Positions 10,901-20,052 of a stretch of DNA of 64,000 nt are shown in pieces (positions within the stretch are counted from its first letter, which is position 1; each line of letters starts with the position of its first letter). This DNA is from Trametes villosa (taxonomy: Eukaryota > Basidiomycota > Agaricomycetes > Polyporales > Polyporaceae), in the NCBI GenBank assembly GCA_002964805.2, contig PUDQ02000001.1:5728001-5792000 (forward strand), written 5' to 3'. A program made the translations under genes and the position numbers. The notes beneath the pieces are model-generated. The model saw nothing but the letters and a program-made list of their open reading frames with translations. It searched no databases and was not told where the DNA came from.

Positions 10901-12203
10901 CGTCCCCCGGCGAACTTTGGCAGTCCGACCCACGGAAAGCTCAAAGCTGATCATTGGCGGACTGTCTGCACGATCAGCATGGTGATCACTCTCCTGCGAA
11001 TCTGGTCTTCGCCGACAGCGACCGCCGGGGACCGGAAGGTTCTTGACAACTTCGTTCACCTCGTCACGGCCGTTGAGCTCGCCACCAAGCGCTCCATGGA
11101 CCCCGAGCGCGCCAGGCTGTACGACTATCACATGGCCGAGTACCTGCGAACGCTGCGCGAGCTTTTCGACCACAAGTTGGTGCCGAACCATCACCTCTCC
11201 TTACACCTAACCGCTTGCCTCCTCCTTTTCGGCCCGGTACGCGGGTGGTGGGGTTTCCCCTTCGAGCGCTTCAACGGTATCATACAGCGTCTCAATACCA
11301 ACAACCATATTGGCAAGTACGCTCACATACTGGCAATGCTACATGAATTTGACATCACCTGTAGCTGAGATACCGCTTACGTTCGCCCGCGTGTTCTATG
11401 CAGGCGCAGAACTTCGTTGGCTGATGTCGTCCACGGAATGGCCGGACGACAACGAATTCTACGAGATTGCGCAAGCCCTCAAGACTATGTACAAAGACCA
11501 CACCCACGGCAGCCGCGTCCTCGATATCTTCGGATCGCCGAACGACTCATCCAGCGCGTTTGACCATATCTTCGACGAGCTCAAAGAAGTTCGCATGAGC
11601 GTACCGGACTACGGCCGCTTCGTCAGCCTGATCTCCACCCTCTCCCCCGACGCATTCACAGTTTACAACGCCGACCTCTCTGATGGTCGTCCACGCTTGA
11701 CCCGCAATATCCGCATGCTCACGAAGGTAGACGTCGGTCGGGTCACGTACGGCACTCGCGCAGCTCAGATCCGGAACTCCTTTCTGTGCTTCAAGGACCC
11801 ATGCTCCGCCGAACCGACCCTCGTACGTGCTGGGCAGATCTCGCAGATATTCCTCCATCGCCGGATCACCTCGGACAAACGGATTGTCATCGAGCCGTTC
11901 TTGCTCGTCGAGGAGTTTGTACCGTTGACCCCGGCGCATGAACCACACGACCCTTACCGCCGGTACCCTCTTCTCGCTACCCGCCTCTACTACAACCGTT
12001 TCCACGAACGCACCATCATCGTAGGGCGCGAGCACCTAGTCTCGCACTTCGCGGCCTACGTGTACGTACCGGACGTCATCAACGAGTCGTGCATCGTTGT
12101 GCGCTCTTTGGACCGTGTACGCAGTTCCTCCTTGTCTCGCTTGAGTCCAGCTAACATATTACATAGAGCTAGGCTTGGCTTGTATGAATACAGATCAATC
12201 TAA
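7988..12203 (+). mobile_element. Plavaka/Tnp2-type CACTA transposase gene, near-intact
   Basis: The N-terminal exon starts MTAKKKLRLCLCSLCSTL and has a Pro-rich tandem repeat (SPPPREP units at about 8196-8260). Short introns at 8359-8410 and 8486-8541 lead to a helical region. The core ORF at 9030-10835 has the hallmarks of the Tnp2-like family: a zinc-type YAACPKCSQTYAPD segment, WFNPHGNKQAGKSCSIGAI, LVCYSLPPELRFLPEYM, THFCSFC, and YWDPTRYAVVDAMHNLLLG, whose Asp/His-containing block is the most conserved part of the catalytic core. It continues after an intron near 10670-10732 with LFGPVRGWWGFPFERFNGII and a C-terminal exon to 12203. The junction at about 11313-11370 does not resolve cleanly by eye, so a small lesion is possible. 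Terminal inverted repeats and the target duplication were not identified. Cut-and-paste transposition is inferred from the family. Confidence 0.8.
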
Positions 12204-12254
12204 CGTACAGTGCATTTCCCGAGAGCACTAGGGCGTCGGTATCACCGAGCGCGT

Positions 12255-12760
12255 GAGACTCGGAACTCGCGAGCTCACGAGGACTCGGAGGATCGCGCAG
12301 ACCTGTTCGCGGGCGCGAGGAAGAGCGGACGATGCTCTGCGCTCGCGAGCTCGGAACTCGCGCGCCAGGAGCTGCAGAGCTTCGAGCTCACAACTCGCGC
12401 GCGCAGAGCTCCGGGGCTCCAGAGCTCCGGGACTCCAGAGCTCCAGAGCTCAGAGCTTGGAACTCGCGCGTGGAGCTCCCGAGCTCTGTAGCTCCGAGCT
12501 TGGAACTCGCGCGCGGAGCTCCTGAGCTCAAGAGCTCCGTAGCCCCGAGCTTGGGACTCGCGCGCGCGGAGCTCCAGAGCTCCAGAGCTCTGTAGCTCGA
12601 GGTATAAGCGCATGGTGCTCGAAGCGCGAGCACCTACCAAGCGCGGGTGAGCTCGGAGAGCTACGGCACTCTCTCCGCAGGCACACGGAAGAGGTAGCGC
12701 ATGCGCGCGCGGAAGGAGCTCGCGCAGGAGCTCGCGCCGACGTGCGCGAGAGGAGCTCGC
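12255..12760. repeat. GAGCTC-rich palindromic array
   Basis: About 19 GAGCTC hexamers occur in roughly 500 bp, interleaved with ACTCGCGCG. Within it a longer unit beginning GAGCTTGGRACTCGCGCG recurs at 12453, 12496 and 12547 (43-51 bp spacing). The array starts about 50 bp after the transposase stop. Dense, short subterminal repeats are characteristic of CACTA elements, where they bind transposon-encoded proteins; that role here is inference. Confidence 0.8.
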
Positions 12761-12773
12761 GCGGGTGCGGGGA

Positions 12774-12835
12774 GAGCGGGGGAGGCAGTCTTGAGGCGCG
12801 CACCGAGCGGGGGAGGCAGTCTTGAGGCGCGCACC
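12774..12835. repeat. 31-bp direct tandem duplication
   Basis: Two adjacent copies, at 12774 and 12805, of a unit starting GAGCGGGGGAGGCAGTCTTG. They abut the right side of the GAGCTC array. Confidence 0.9.
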
Positions 12836-12885
12836 GTAGGGAAGCGGGGTGTCAAGGGTCCAGCCCATAACATTTCCTGGGGGTA

Positions 12886-13187
12886 CGAACAGGATGGGAG
12901 AGAGGTTTCCGGTCCAAAGCCTGGTTCAGGATCGGGGAAAGCGTGAGGACCAGGCTTTTTGTCCCGAGCCTCGTCCAGGTGCGGAACAGTGACAGTGACG
13001 TAGCATGATGCCTGTTCAGGTGCCGGGAAAGGCTTTGGACACGAACTAGGGCTAGTTTAAGCTGTTCCTGACCGGAACCAGGACCGGGAACAGGCCAGGA
13101 ACAGGTTTCCAAGTTCGGGTCCTGGGCTAGGCTGTTGGAAAGCGCGGTGACAGGAGTCCAGTTCCTAGACTCGCCACTTGCCTGTTC
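12886..13187. repeat. cluster of GAACAGG / CCTGTTC motifs
   Basis: The heptamer or close forms appear at least seven times in both orientations, including CCTGTTCAGG, CTGTTCCTGACCGGAACCAG, and a doublet GGGAACAGGCCAGGAACAGG. The cluster ends about 180 bp before the PDHA1 start codon. It could be a second set of transposon subterminal repeats or a promoter element array. Confidence 0.7.
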
Positions 13188-13367
13188 TGGGGTCGGACCA
13201 GCGTCCTTTGCGCGTCGTGTATCGGTTCAAGGAGCCCCCCGCGTGACCGATTTCTCCCGAGCGCGCATTGACGAGCTCGCCCGCCGTCCCATTTTGCCCC
13301 CTCACCTTCACCGCCAGCGCGCCGCGTCCTCCCCCCGCCCGCCCCCTCCTCCTCCCCCTCGACGACC

Positions 13368-14804
13368 ATGGCCTCTCTCGCTCGGATACGCTCAGTCGTG
13401 CCCCGCCGGATGGTGAGAAGCGTGTTCGGAAAACGCACTCCGGGTCATGGGAACTCACTAGCGTCACCCAGCACCTCGCCCGGGCGATCCAGACGGCGGC
13501 GGACAGCACGCAGCTGCACCAGGACGCGTCGCACTCGGAGCCGTTCACGGTCAAGCTCCATGAGGACTCCTTCCGCGGGTACCGGACGGACGTCCCCAGC
13601 CTCGACGTCGAGGTCACCAAGGACAACCTGCTCAAGTGGTACAAGCAGATGACCACCATCCGCCGCGTCGAGCAGGCGGCCGATGCGCTCTACAAGCAAA
13701 AGCTCATCCGCGGTTTCTGCCATCTTGCTATCGGCCAGGTGCGTAGTACTTTCCAGCGATGGGCTACTCCGGGGTGCTGAGTGCGGTTTGGCATGTAGGA
13801 AGCGGTCTCCGTCGGTATTGACTCTGCCACGGACTTCGACGACAAGATCATCTCGTCGTACCGCACGCACCCCTTCGTCATCCTCCGCGGCGGCACGCTC
13901 AAGAGCCTCGTCGGCGAGCTGCTCGGCCGCGTGTGCGGTGTCTCGAAGGGCAAGGGTGGCTCCATGCACGTCTTCACCGAGGCCTTCCAGGGCGGGCACG
14001 GTATCGTGGGCGCGCAGGTCCCGCTCGGCGCGGGCCTCGCGTTCGCCCAGAAGTACAAGGGCAAAAAGGCCGCGACGTTCGCCATGTACGGTGACGGTGC
14101 GAGCAACCAGGGCCAGGTGTTCGAGTCGTACAACATGGTGCGTCTTCTGGGCGCTCTCCGCTCGTACACGCTGTGGACTGCGCGCTGATTGCTGTGCAGG
14201 CCAAGCTGTGGAACCTCCCGTGCATCTTCGTCTGCGAGAACAACAAGTACGGTATGGGCACGCCCGCGGAGCGTAGCTCCTCGAACACCGAGTACTACAC
14301 CCGTGGCGACAAGATCCCCGGTATCCAGGTGAACGGCATGGACATCATTGCCGTCCACCAGGCGTCGAAGTGGGCGAAGGAGTGGGTCAACGCCGACAAG
14401 GGTCCTCTCCTGGTCGAGTTCGTCACCTACCGCTACGCCGGTCACTCGTGCGTCATTCCCTACTATCTTTCATGTGTTTGTTTCTGACCCGCTTCCGCAT
14501 TAGCATGTCCGACCCCGGCACCACCTACCGTACCCGTGAGGAGATCCAGAAGATGCGTTCGACGCAGGACCCCATCCGCGGTCTCCAGCGCTACATCTCC
14601 GAGTGGGGCCTCGCGTCGGAGGACGACCTGAAGGCGATCGACAAGCAGGCGAAGGCCGAGGTCGACGCCGCGGTCGAGGAGGCCAAGCAGTCGCCCTACC
14701 CCGACGAGAAGGAGCTCTGGACCGACATCTACTCCGCCGGCACCGAGCCGCCGTTCATGCGTGGTCGCGAGCGCGAGGAGGTCTTCCACTACTCGCAGCT
14801 GTGA
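13368..14804 (+). CDS. PDA1: pyruvate dehydrogenase E1 alpha subunit, mitochondrial
   Basis: This is the thiamine-diphosphate-binding subunit of the PDH complex, which decarboxylates pyruvate in the mitochondrial matrix. Five exons (13368-13412, 13472-13738, 13799-14137, 14200-14447, 14504-14804) give 399 aa, the usual family length. The N-terminus MASLARIRSVVPRRM is a basic, Arg-rich presequence. The thiamine diphosphate motif runs from GDG (residues 202-204, in MYGDGASNQG) to NN (231-232, in CENNKYGMGT). The phosphorylation loop YAGHSMSDPGTTYRT is intact, with the regulatory Ser near residue 300, so inhibition by PDH kinase is expected. Intron 1 (59 nt) must use the CACCCAG acceptor to keep the frame. 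The E1 beta partner is not in the window. Upstream lies the repeat-rich spacer, so its promoter may be affected by the neighbouring transposon. Confidence 0.95.
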
Positions 14805-15020
14805 GCTTCGAGCGAGGGTGGGGTTGCGTTGGGTTGTTACTAGCTATATAGACTAATACATTACGCCGGTTGGGCTATTGCTGTGTCTACTCGAGGTTCT
14901 CGATGTCCGTGCGAAGTCCGGCCTGCAATGATACCTACAATAGACGTCATACGTATTCGGATGAGTGGGATGGGTGATATACTATATGCTTTCTCTCCGA
15001 TGTCATGAACTCGAGTTGAG

Positions 15021-15846
15021 TTACGATGGCTTCGTAGGGTTGATGTTGATCTCAGTGCCATCGTCACCAATGACCTTGAAGCGCACTACGCCAGGTGTTA
15101 GCTTCAAGCACACTTCCGCGGGCCTCGGACTCACAGATCTGGAACGGCTGGCCCTTCTCTCTCCGAATGCTGGTGAAATACAGAGTCCCCGCGCCTGCAA
15201 ACCGACTCAGCAGCTATACGTACGCAAGGCTGGTACACCCACCTTTATGACCCTTGACCCGGAAACTCAAGTCAATGTTCCCTCCGGGCATGTGGATCTG
15301 CGCAACCCTTCAGCCCCCTACCCCAGTAGATGCGAGGGTTACACTCACCGCACCGCTGATCCACGGGTCGCCGTTCATCCACCAGACGGGCTCAGGGCGA
15401 ATGGCCTCGCCGAGCACAGCGCGCAGCTCCGGGTTCTCGCGGAGGGTGTTCATGATCTGCTGCATGACGGACGAGGAGAGCTTCTCCTGGTTCGTGACGA
15501 ACGTCATGAAGCCTGCCCATGCGCTCACGCCCACGACCCCGAGCGCGAGGATAGCTGGCCATTTGCTCTACGGGCCCGAAGAGTGTTAGCTACTGTCCGG
15601 GACGGGTATAGGGTTGGCGTAGAATGGGCGCACCTGGAGAGGGGGCAGGTCGCGCTCGCGCTGCGGGCGCGGGTAGTACAGACCCGGACGCGCGGTCTTG
15701 TCGAACGTCTCGACCTCTGGAGGAGGCTTGCTTGCGTGATGCTCTGGATGGTTTGTTGCGTAGTGCGCCCGTAATGGGGACCCGGTGCGGAGGTACTGTG
15801 CGCGGGGCACCCGGACGGAGGCGCGTAGGGGTGCGCGGAGTGTCAT
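15021..15846 (-). CDS. COA1: cytochrome c oxidase assembly factor Coa1
   Basis: Coa1 is an inner-membrane factor that acts early in cytochrome oxidase assembly around Cox1. The first exon (15846-15634) encodes a basic presequence (MTLRAPLRASVRVPRAQYLR). Exon 2 encodes one transmembrane helix (WPAILALGVVGVSAWAGFM) and the family signature RENPELRAVLGEAIRPEPVW with WWMNGDPWISG. Small exons then give GNIDLSFRVKGHKG and GTLYFTSIRREKGQPFQI, and the last exon FKVIGDDGTEININPTK. All introns have GT-AG ends and keep the frame. An in-frame ATG 45 nt upstream (15891) is possible, but a CTACAG acceptor-like site lies between, so the inner ATG was chosen. It is divergent from COG6 with 198 bp between start codons. 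Confidence 0.88.
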
Positions 15847-16044
15847 CGTAGCGTAAGTTCGACCTTTCTGTAGATGCAAGGCCGGTAGCAATCGATCTCA
15901 GAGCAAAGTCGTGGTGGTGAAGAGACAAGCAGCAGCCCGAGCGTGATTCCGCGTCCGAGCGGCTAGACGCGTCGGGGTCGGGACTCGGAGGCGGCGAGCC
16001 AGCACGCGCGGTGCGGGGTCGCGCGGGCGGCAACGCGCCTCCGC
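15847..16044. promoter_or_regulatory. bidirectional promoter region COA1/COG6
   Basis: 198 bp separate the divergent start codons. No TATA box is obvious by eye. Confidence 0.5.
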
Positions 16045-18707
16045 ATGACCACCGCCATCTCCCCCTCCCCCTCCCCCTCGTCTCCCGCCTCCCGCCTGCC
16101 TGCCTCTGCCTCTTCTGGCTCACACCAGAACCCGATATCACTCCGGCTCTACAAGGTCCTCAGTGCAAACTTTGACGACGATGCGACGCGCGAGGCGCTC
16201 GACACCCTCGCGGAACTCTATGCGCCGCCGCCTGCTGCGAGTGCGGTGAAGGGCAAGGAAGTGAAGCGCGATGCGAACGCAGACGCAGACGCGGATGCGG
16301 ATGAAGAGTACGATCCGAAGCCTACGGGATTGGTTGCACCTGCAGGCGTGGAGGAGGTCGCGGCGGGCGATATCGCGGCGCGGGCCAGGAAGAACCTACG
16401 GAGGGACGTGGAGAGCAAGCTTGCGGAGTCGAGCAAGCAGTTCCTGAAGGCGTTTGGGCAGGTGGACCAGGTGCGTCCACGTTTGCCTGAAAGGGTAGGC
16501 CAGGGTCCGTGGATGCTGAACACGAATTTGTTGCAGCAATTAGACACCCTGCAGGAGCACATCGGACTCATGCGTGTTCGGTGCGACGAAGCGTCATCAC
16601 AGCTATACGAGACGAATGAGGCGTGCAAGTCGCTCCTCGACCGCGCCGGGAGCCTACGAGAGGAGAGGTGCGTCCTCCGTTTACTCCATTTCCTTTAGAC
16701 AGCTAACACCTGCACAGGCAGGGCATCTCTGTTCGACAATCCATCATATCCGCATTCCTCTCTCGCTTCACCCTATCACCCGCTGAGAAAGATGCTATCG
16801 CGTCGCGAGATGTCCCTCTGGGCCCTACATTCTTCGCTGCTATGGACAAGGCGGCACGCATACAGGAGGACTGCCGTGTCCTCCTTACCGCTTCGCTCAC
16901 TCTACCTACTCCAGCTCCGAATGCTAGTGAGGACGATGAGGACGAGGAAGACCGAGCTACGAAAGCTGGCCGTGGTATCCTGGCCGCAACAGCTGCGCAA
17001 CTCGAGCAGGCCTACGACAAGATCTACCGGTGGTGCTGTTTCGAGTTCAGGCAGATGGGTCGGGATGCAAGCCTAGACGTTACCCCCACAATGCGCGAAG
17101 CCGTCAAACGGTTAACAGAGCGCCCCGAGCTGCTCATGTGTGTCCCATCCCCACCCCTCTCGCCCTACACCGATCAGAGCTGACAGCCCGGTCCCAGGGA
17201 AGCGCTGACCTACCTCGCACAAACGCGCCAAGCGACGCTCCTCTCGACGTTCATGGACGCGCTCACGCGCGGCGGCCCCGGCGGGCTCCCGCGCCCGATC
17301 GAGCTGCACGCGCACGACCCGCTGCGGTACGTGGGCGACATGCTCGCGTGGGTGCACCAGGCGCTCGCGGCGGAGCGCGAGTTCCTCGAGGGCGTGTTCG
17401 GCGTGCGCGACGCGCGGCGCATGGTCGGCGCCGTGCGCGCGTTCGGCGCGAGCGCGGAGGAGGGCTGGATCGGCGGGCTCATGGACGGCGCGGTGCGCGG
17501 GCTGTGCGGCCCGCTGCGCGTGCGCGTGCAGCAGACGGTGCGCTCGCAGGAGAGCAGCATCACGTCGTACAAGATCGCGAACCTGCTGCAGTTCTATATG
17601 GTGACGATGCACCGGACGATCGGGAAGGAGGCGTTGCTGAGCAAGACGCTCGAGGAGTGGGTGTCTGTGGTGTGGGCTTGAGGTGATCGTGCTAACGAGG
17701 GTCCACAGGTTGACAGAACTGGCGTATTCGATATTCTACGGGGCCATCGAGACCCAGGGTCGCTCCCTGCTGCGCGTATCTCTGGTAGGCCATCTGCTCC
17801 CGCCCCCTAGCGGCTTGCTAACCATGCACACAGGACCTCGACGACACAGGGGTGTCGCCGCCCTTGGCGATCCTCGACCACGCGCAGGTGCTGCGCGAGA
17901 TGATGGTCGTGTACGAGTCGTCGCTGCTCGGGGACGAGGGCGAGGAGGCGCTGCACGCGGGCTTCCGCGACATCCTCGACAAGATGGTCGACCCCGCGCT
18001 CGAGATGGCGCTCACGCAGGCGGACGCGAAGGCGCGGCAGCGGCCCGGGTGGGACAAGGCCGCGTTCGTGCTGAACACGCTCGCGTTCCTGCAGAGCGTG
18101 CTCGAGCCGTTCGCGTTCACGGCCGAGAAGCAGGGCGTGCTGCAGGGCCTCGCGGACGCGAAGGTCCTGCAGCTGATCGAGGAGCATGTGCGTCGCCGTC
18201 CTCCTGAGTGTTATCTGCCGTGCGGCAGGACCCTGTTGCTGATCGTTGTGGCGCGGTGTGTAGTACCAAGACGTGCTCAAGGATGCGGGGCTAGCAGAAG
18301 TTGCAGCGGCGTGCGAGGCCCGACGTCCGAACGTGAGTGGACTCCCGAACTTCCATGTCAGAACGAACAGACGGAACTCACACGCGATCGAACAGGAGCC
18401 CCTATCGCACGTACCCGCGGCCGAGCCGGCAGCGCTGCAGAGCGCGCTGCACCGGTTCTCGGAGTGGCTGAGCGGGCCCGAGGTCGTGCAGTCGCGGCGG
18501 CTGGGGCTGCTGACGGTGCAGAGCGTGGCGGCGCGGGTGCACCAGGCCGCGCTGGAGCGGGTGGCGGAGACGTACGAGCGGGTGTGCGAGGAGGTGAAGC
18601 GGGCGGAGAACAAGTACGAGGCGGGCGCGACGCTGCTGGGGAGCGAGCGGCCGTTTGGGCAGGTGCGGCTGCTGTGGCAGATCTTTGGGCTGCAGGAGCG
18701 GCTGTAG
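16045..18707 (+). CDS. COG6: conserved oligomeric Golgi complex subunit 6
   Basis: Subunit of the COG tethering complex for retrograde intra-Golgi transport. The N-terminal segment is Ser/Pro-rich, followed by the COG6 N-terminal coiled-coil domain (ISLRLYKVLSANFDDDATRE, KNLRRDVESKLAESSKQFLK, LDTLQEHIGLMRVRCDEA) and RFTLSPAEKDAI, a COG6 signature. C-terminal exons give TYLAQTRQATLLSTFMDAL, HDPLRYVGDMLAWVHQALA, and a final segment ending GLQERL. At least eight exons are linked by 36-70-nt introns; the first four junctions (after 16470, 16667 and 17137) were checked for frame and are exact. The central stretch DANADADADADEEYD is a low-complexity acidic insert. The 3' half is very GC-rich in third positions, giving long but meaningless antisense ORFs. 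Last gene before an integrase-family remnant. Confidence 0.92.
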
Positions 18708-18956
18708 GCCCCTGCAGACCAGTACTGGCGATACCCTTCCTCCGGTGCTACTGGCCACAGCGCCGTTTGCCCGCATGGGTGGCCACTCGAATGTACGACA
18801 CAGCCGCTTCATTGAACAATGGCCCGCACCAATTAATAGCATTGTTCTGTAGATATATAACACATCTCTGTAGCAGCGAATCGACCGTGTCTGTTCTCGT
18901 CTATCTCTTGCTACCTACAACCCAAAATTCCTGGTTGACATCGCCGGGTTCTCTCA

Positions 18957-19501
18957 ATGGTCAACCGCACAGGTACTAATGGCTACGACAACGGAGAGGG
19001 TACGTCTCAGGGGTATTATCGATCGTTGCTGCTCTTACATTAGCCACAGCCCCGTCCGAGGAGGATCTCATCGCGGCTCTCCAACAGTATGCGCGTGAAT
19101 CCCTCCCGATAGAACGCCGCCTTGTGCGCCTCAAGGAGGAGTTAGGCTACAAGATCGGGTGCGTTCACCATATGTCTTGTTTGCTGTGGTTAACGCTCAG
19201 ATCTTGACAGGAAAACGAAGCTGAGCCAGCTTCAAAGGAAGTACAACATCCCGACCGTCCGGAAGCCACCTCCTCTTCCCGTCGCGATGACTCTTATCTG
19301 CGACAGGGCGGTAAACGATTTGCACCCTGGCCAGGGTCCTGATACGGTGAAGGCTTTGCTTGCGAGCGAGGGTTTTCAGATCCCGAGGTGCGTGCGCATG
19401 TCGTGGTGCAACAGTATGCATAGGATATTCATACTTGCCATAGGTCTGTGGTACGCGAGGTTATGCGTCAGAACAAGCTCTTGACGTCTACCAGTACCTA
19501 A
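18957..19501 (+). CDS. short integrase-family-associated protein, probable truncated copy, 128 aa
   Basis: Four exons (18957-18999, 19050-19158, 19211-19387, 19444-19501) with GT-AG introns give MVNRTGTNGYDNGEAPSEED through KTKLSQLQRKYNIPTVRKPP, ICDRAVNDLHPGQGPD and SVVREVMRQNKLLTSTST. The pattern with a helix, IPTVRKPPPLPV and an LxxxGxxIPR(D)xVRxxM segment is the N-terminal region of a multicopy agaricomycete protein family that I recall carrying a downstream integrase-like catalytic domain. Here the reading frame stops soon after, and no catalytic domain follows up to 20.0 kb. So this is either a decayed copy that kept its introns or a genuine short paralogue. The family assignment rests on recollection of the conserved phrase, not on a search. 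Confidence 0.5.
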
Positions 19502-20052
19502 AATGGGGCTCATGGCTGGGCAGTACTTTTGGACTGCGGCTAGCAGCTCGCGGAGTGTGTTCTCGAATTCGTGATCCCTGCTCAGGCCCCAACTATCGGT
19601 CTGTGATGACTGTTTTGTACTGACTACTTCCGACGTTGTAACAAATTCCCGGCTTTGACGAGTTGAGAGTTTAGCAAGATGCTAGCGGTGCATCGCCGTT
19701 CATTGGCGCTGCAGGCCTTGTCATATATGTACCTCGACGATGAATGTGTGCATGAGCGCATGCGCTGCGTCAAGGTGTGCGTCCGAGCCAAGTTAGCGTA
19801 CCATACCCGGAGAGATCCCGAGATTCAGGAGAGACGGACGGCGCTTCGGCACGGGTGTGGCTGTGCTGGCCAGGCTGTTTGTTGCGATATGTTTTGCGTC
19901 ATAGCTTCCATCATCGGCGAGTCGGCCGCTTGGCGCGCGCTGCCGTCCTCGGTTTCCAAATCCATATAACGATCAGCCCCCTCCTCCCCTTCGCCCGCCT
20001 TCCAGCCGCTGCGAGCAACGTCGAGCGCACCACCGCACCCGTCGGCCGCACC
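19502..20052. other. intergenic; possible decayed 3' end of the preceding family member, HSF promoter
   Basis: No supported gene. Pyrimidine-rich sequence directly precedes the HSF start. I saw no clean triple nGAAn heat shock element by eye. Confidence 0.45.

Larger units (their letters stand above)
12204..13367. other. repeat-rich spacer between transposase and PDHA1
   Basis: No gene. It is built almost entirely from the GAGCTC array, the 31-bp duplication and the GAACAGG/CCTGTTC cluster listed separately, then about 170 bp of C-rich PDHA1 promoter ending in a pyrimidine tract (CCTCCTCCTCCCCCTCG) just before the ATG. Confidence 0.7.

Noticed and set aside
12275..12868. 197-codon minus-strand ORF through the GAGCTC array
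   Set aside because: The translation is just the repeat (LRSSGALELR-type), so it is low-complexity repeat translation, not a gene.
13165..14445. Long antisense ORFs over the PDHA1 gene
   Set aside because: They are shadows caused by GC-rich third positions. The sense strand carries an unambiguous E1 alpha with consistent introns.
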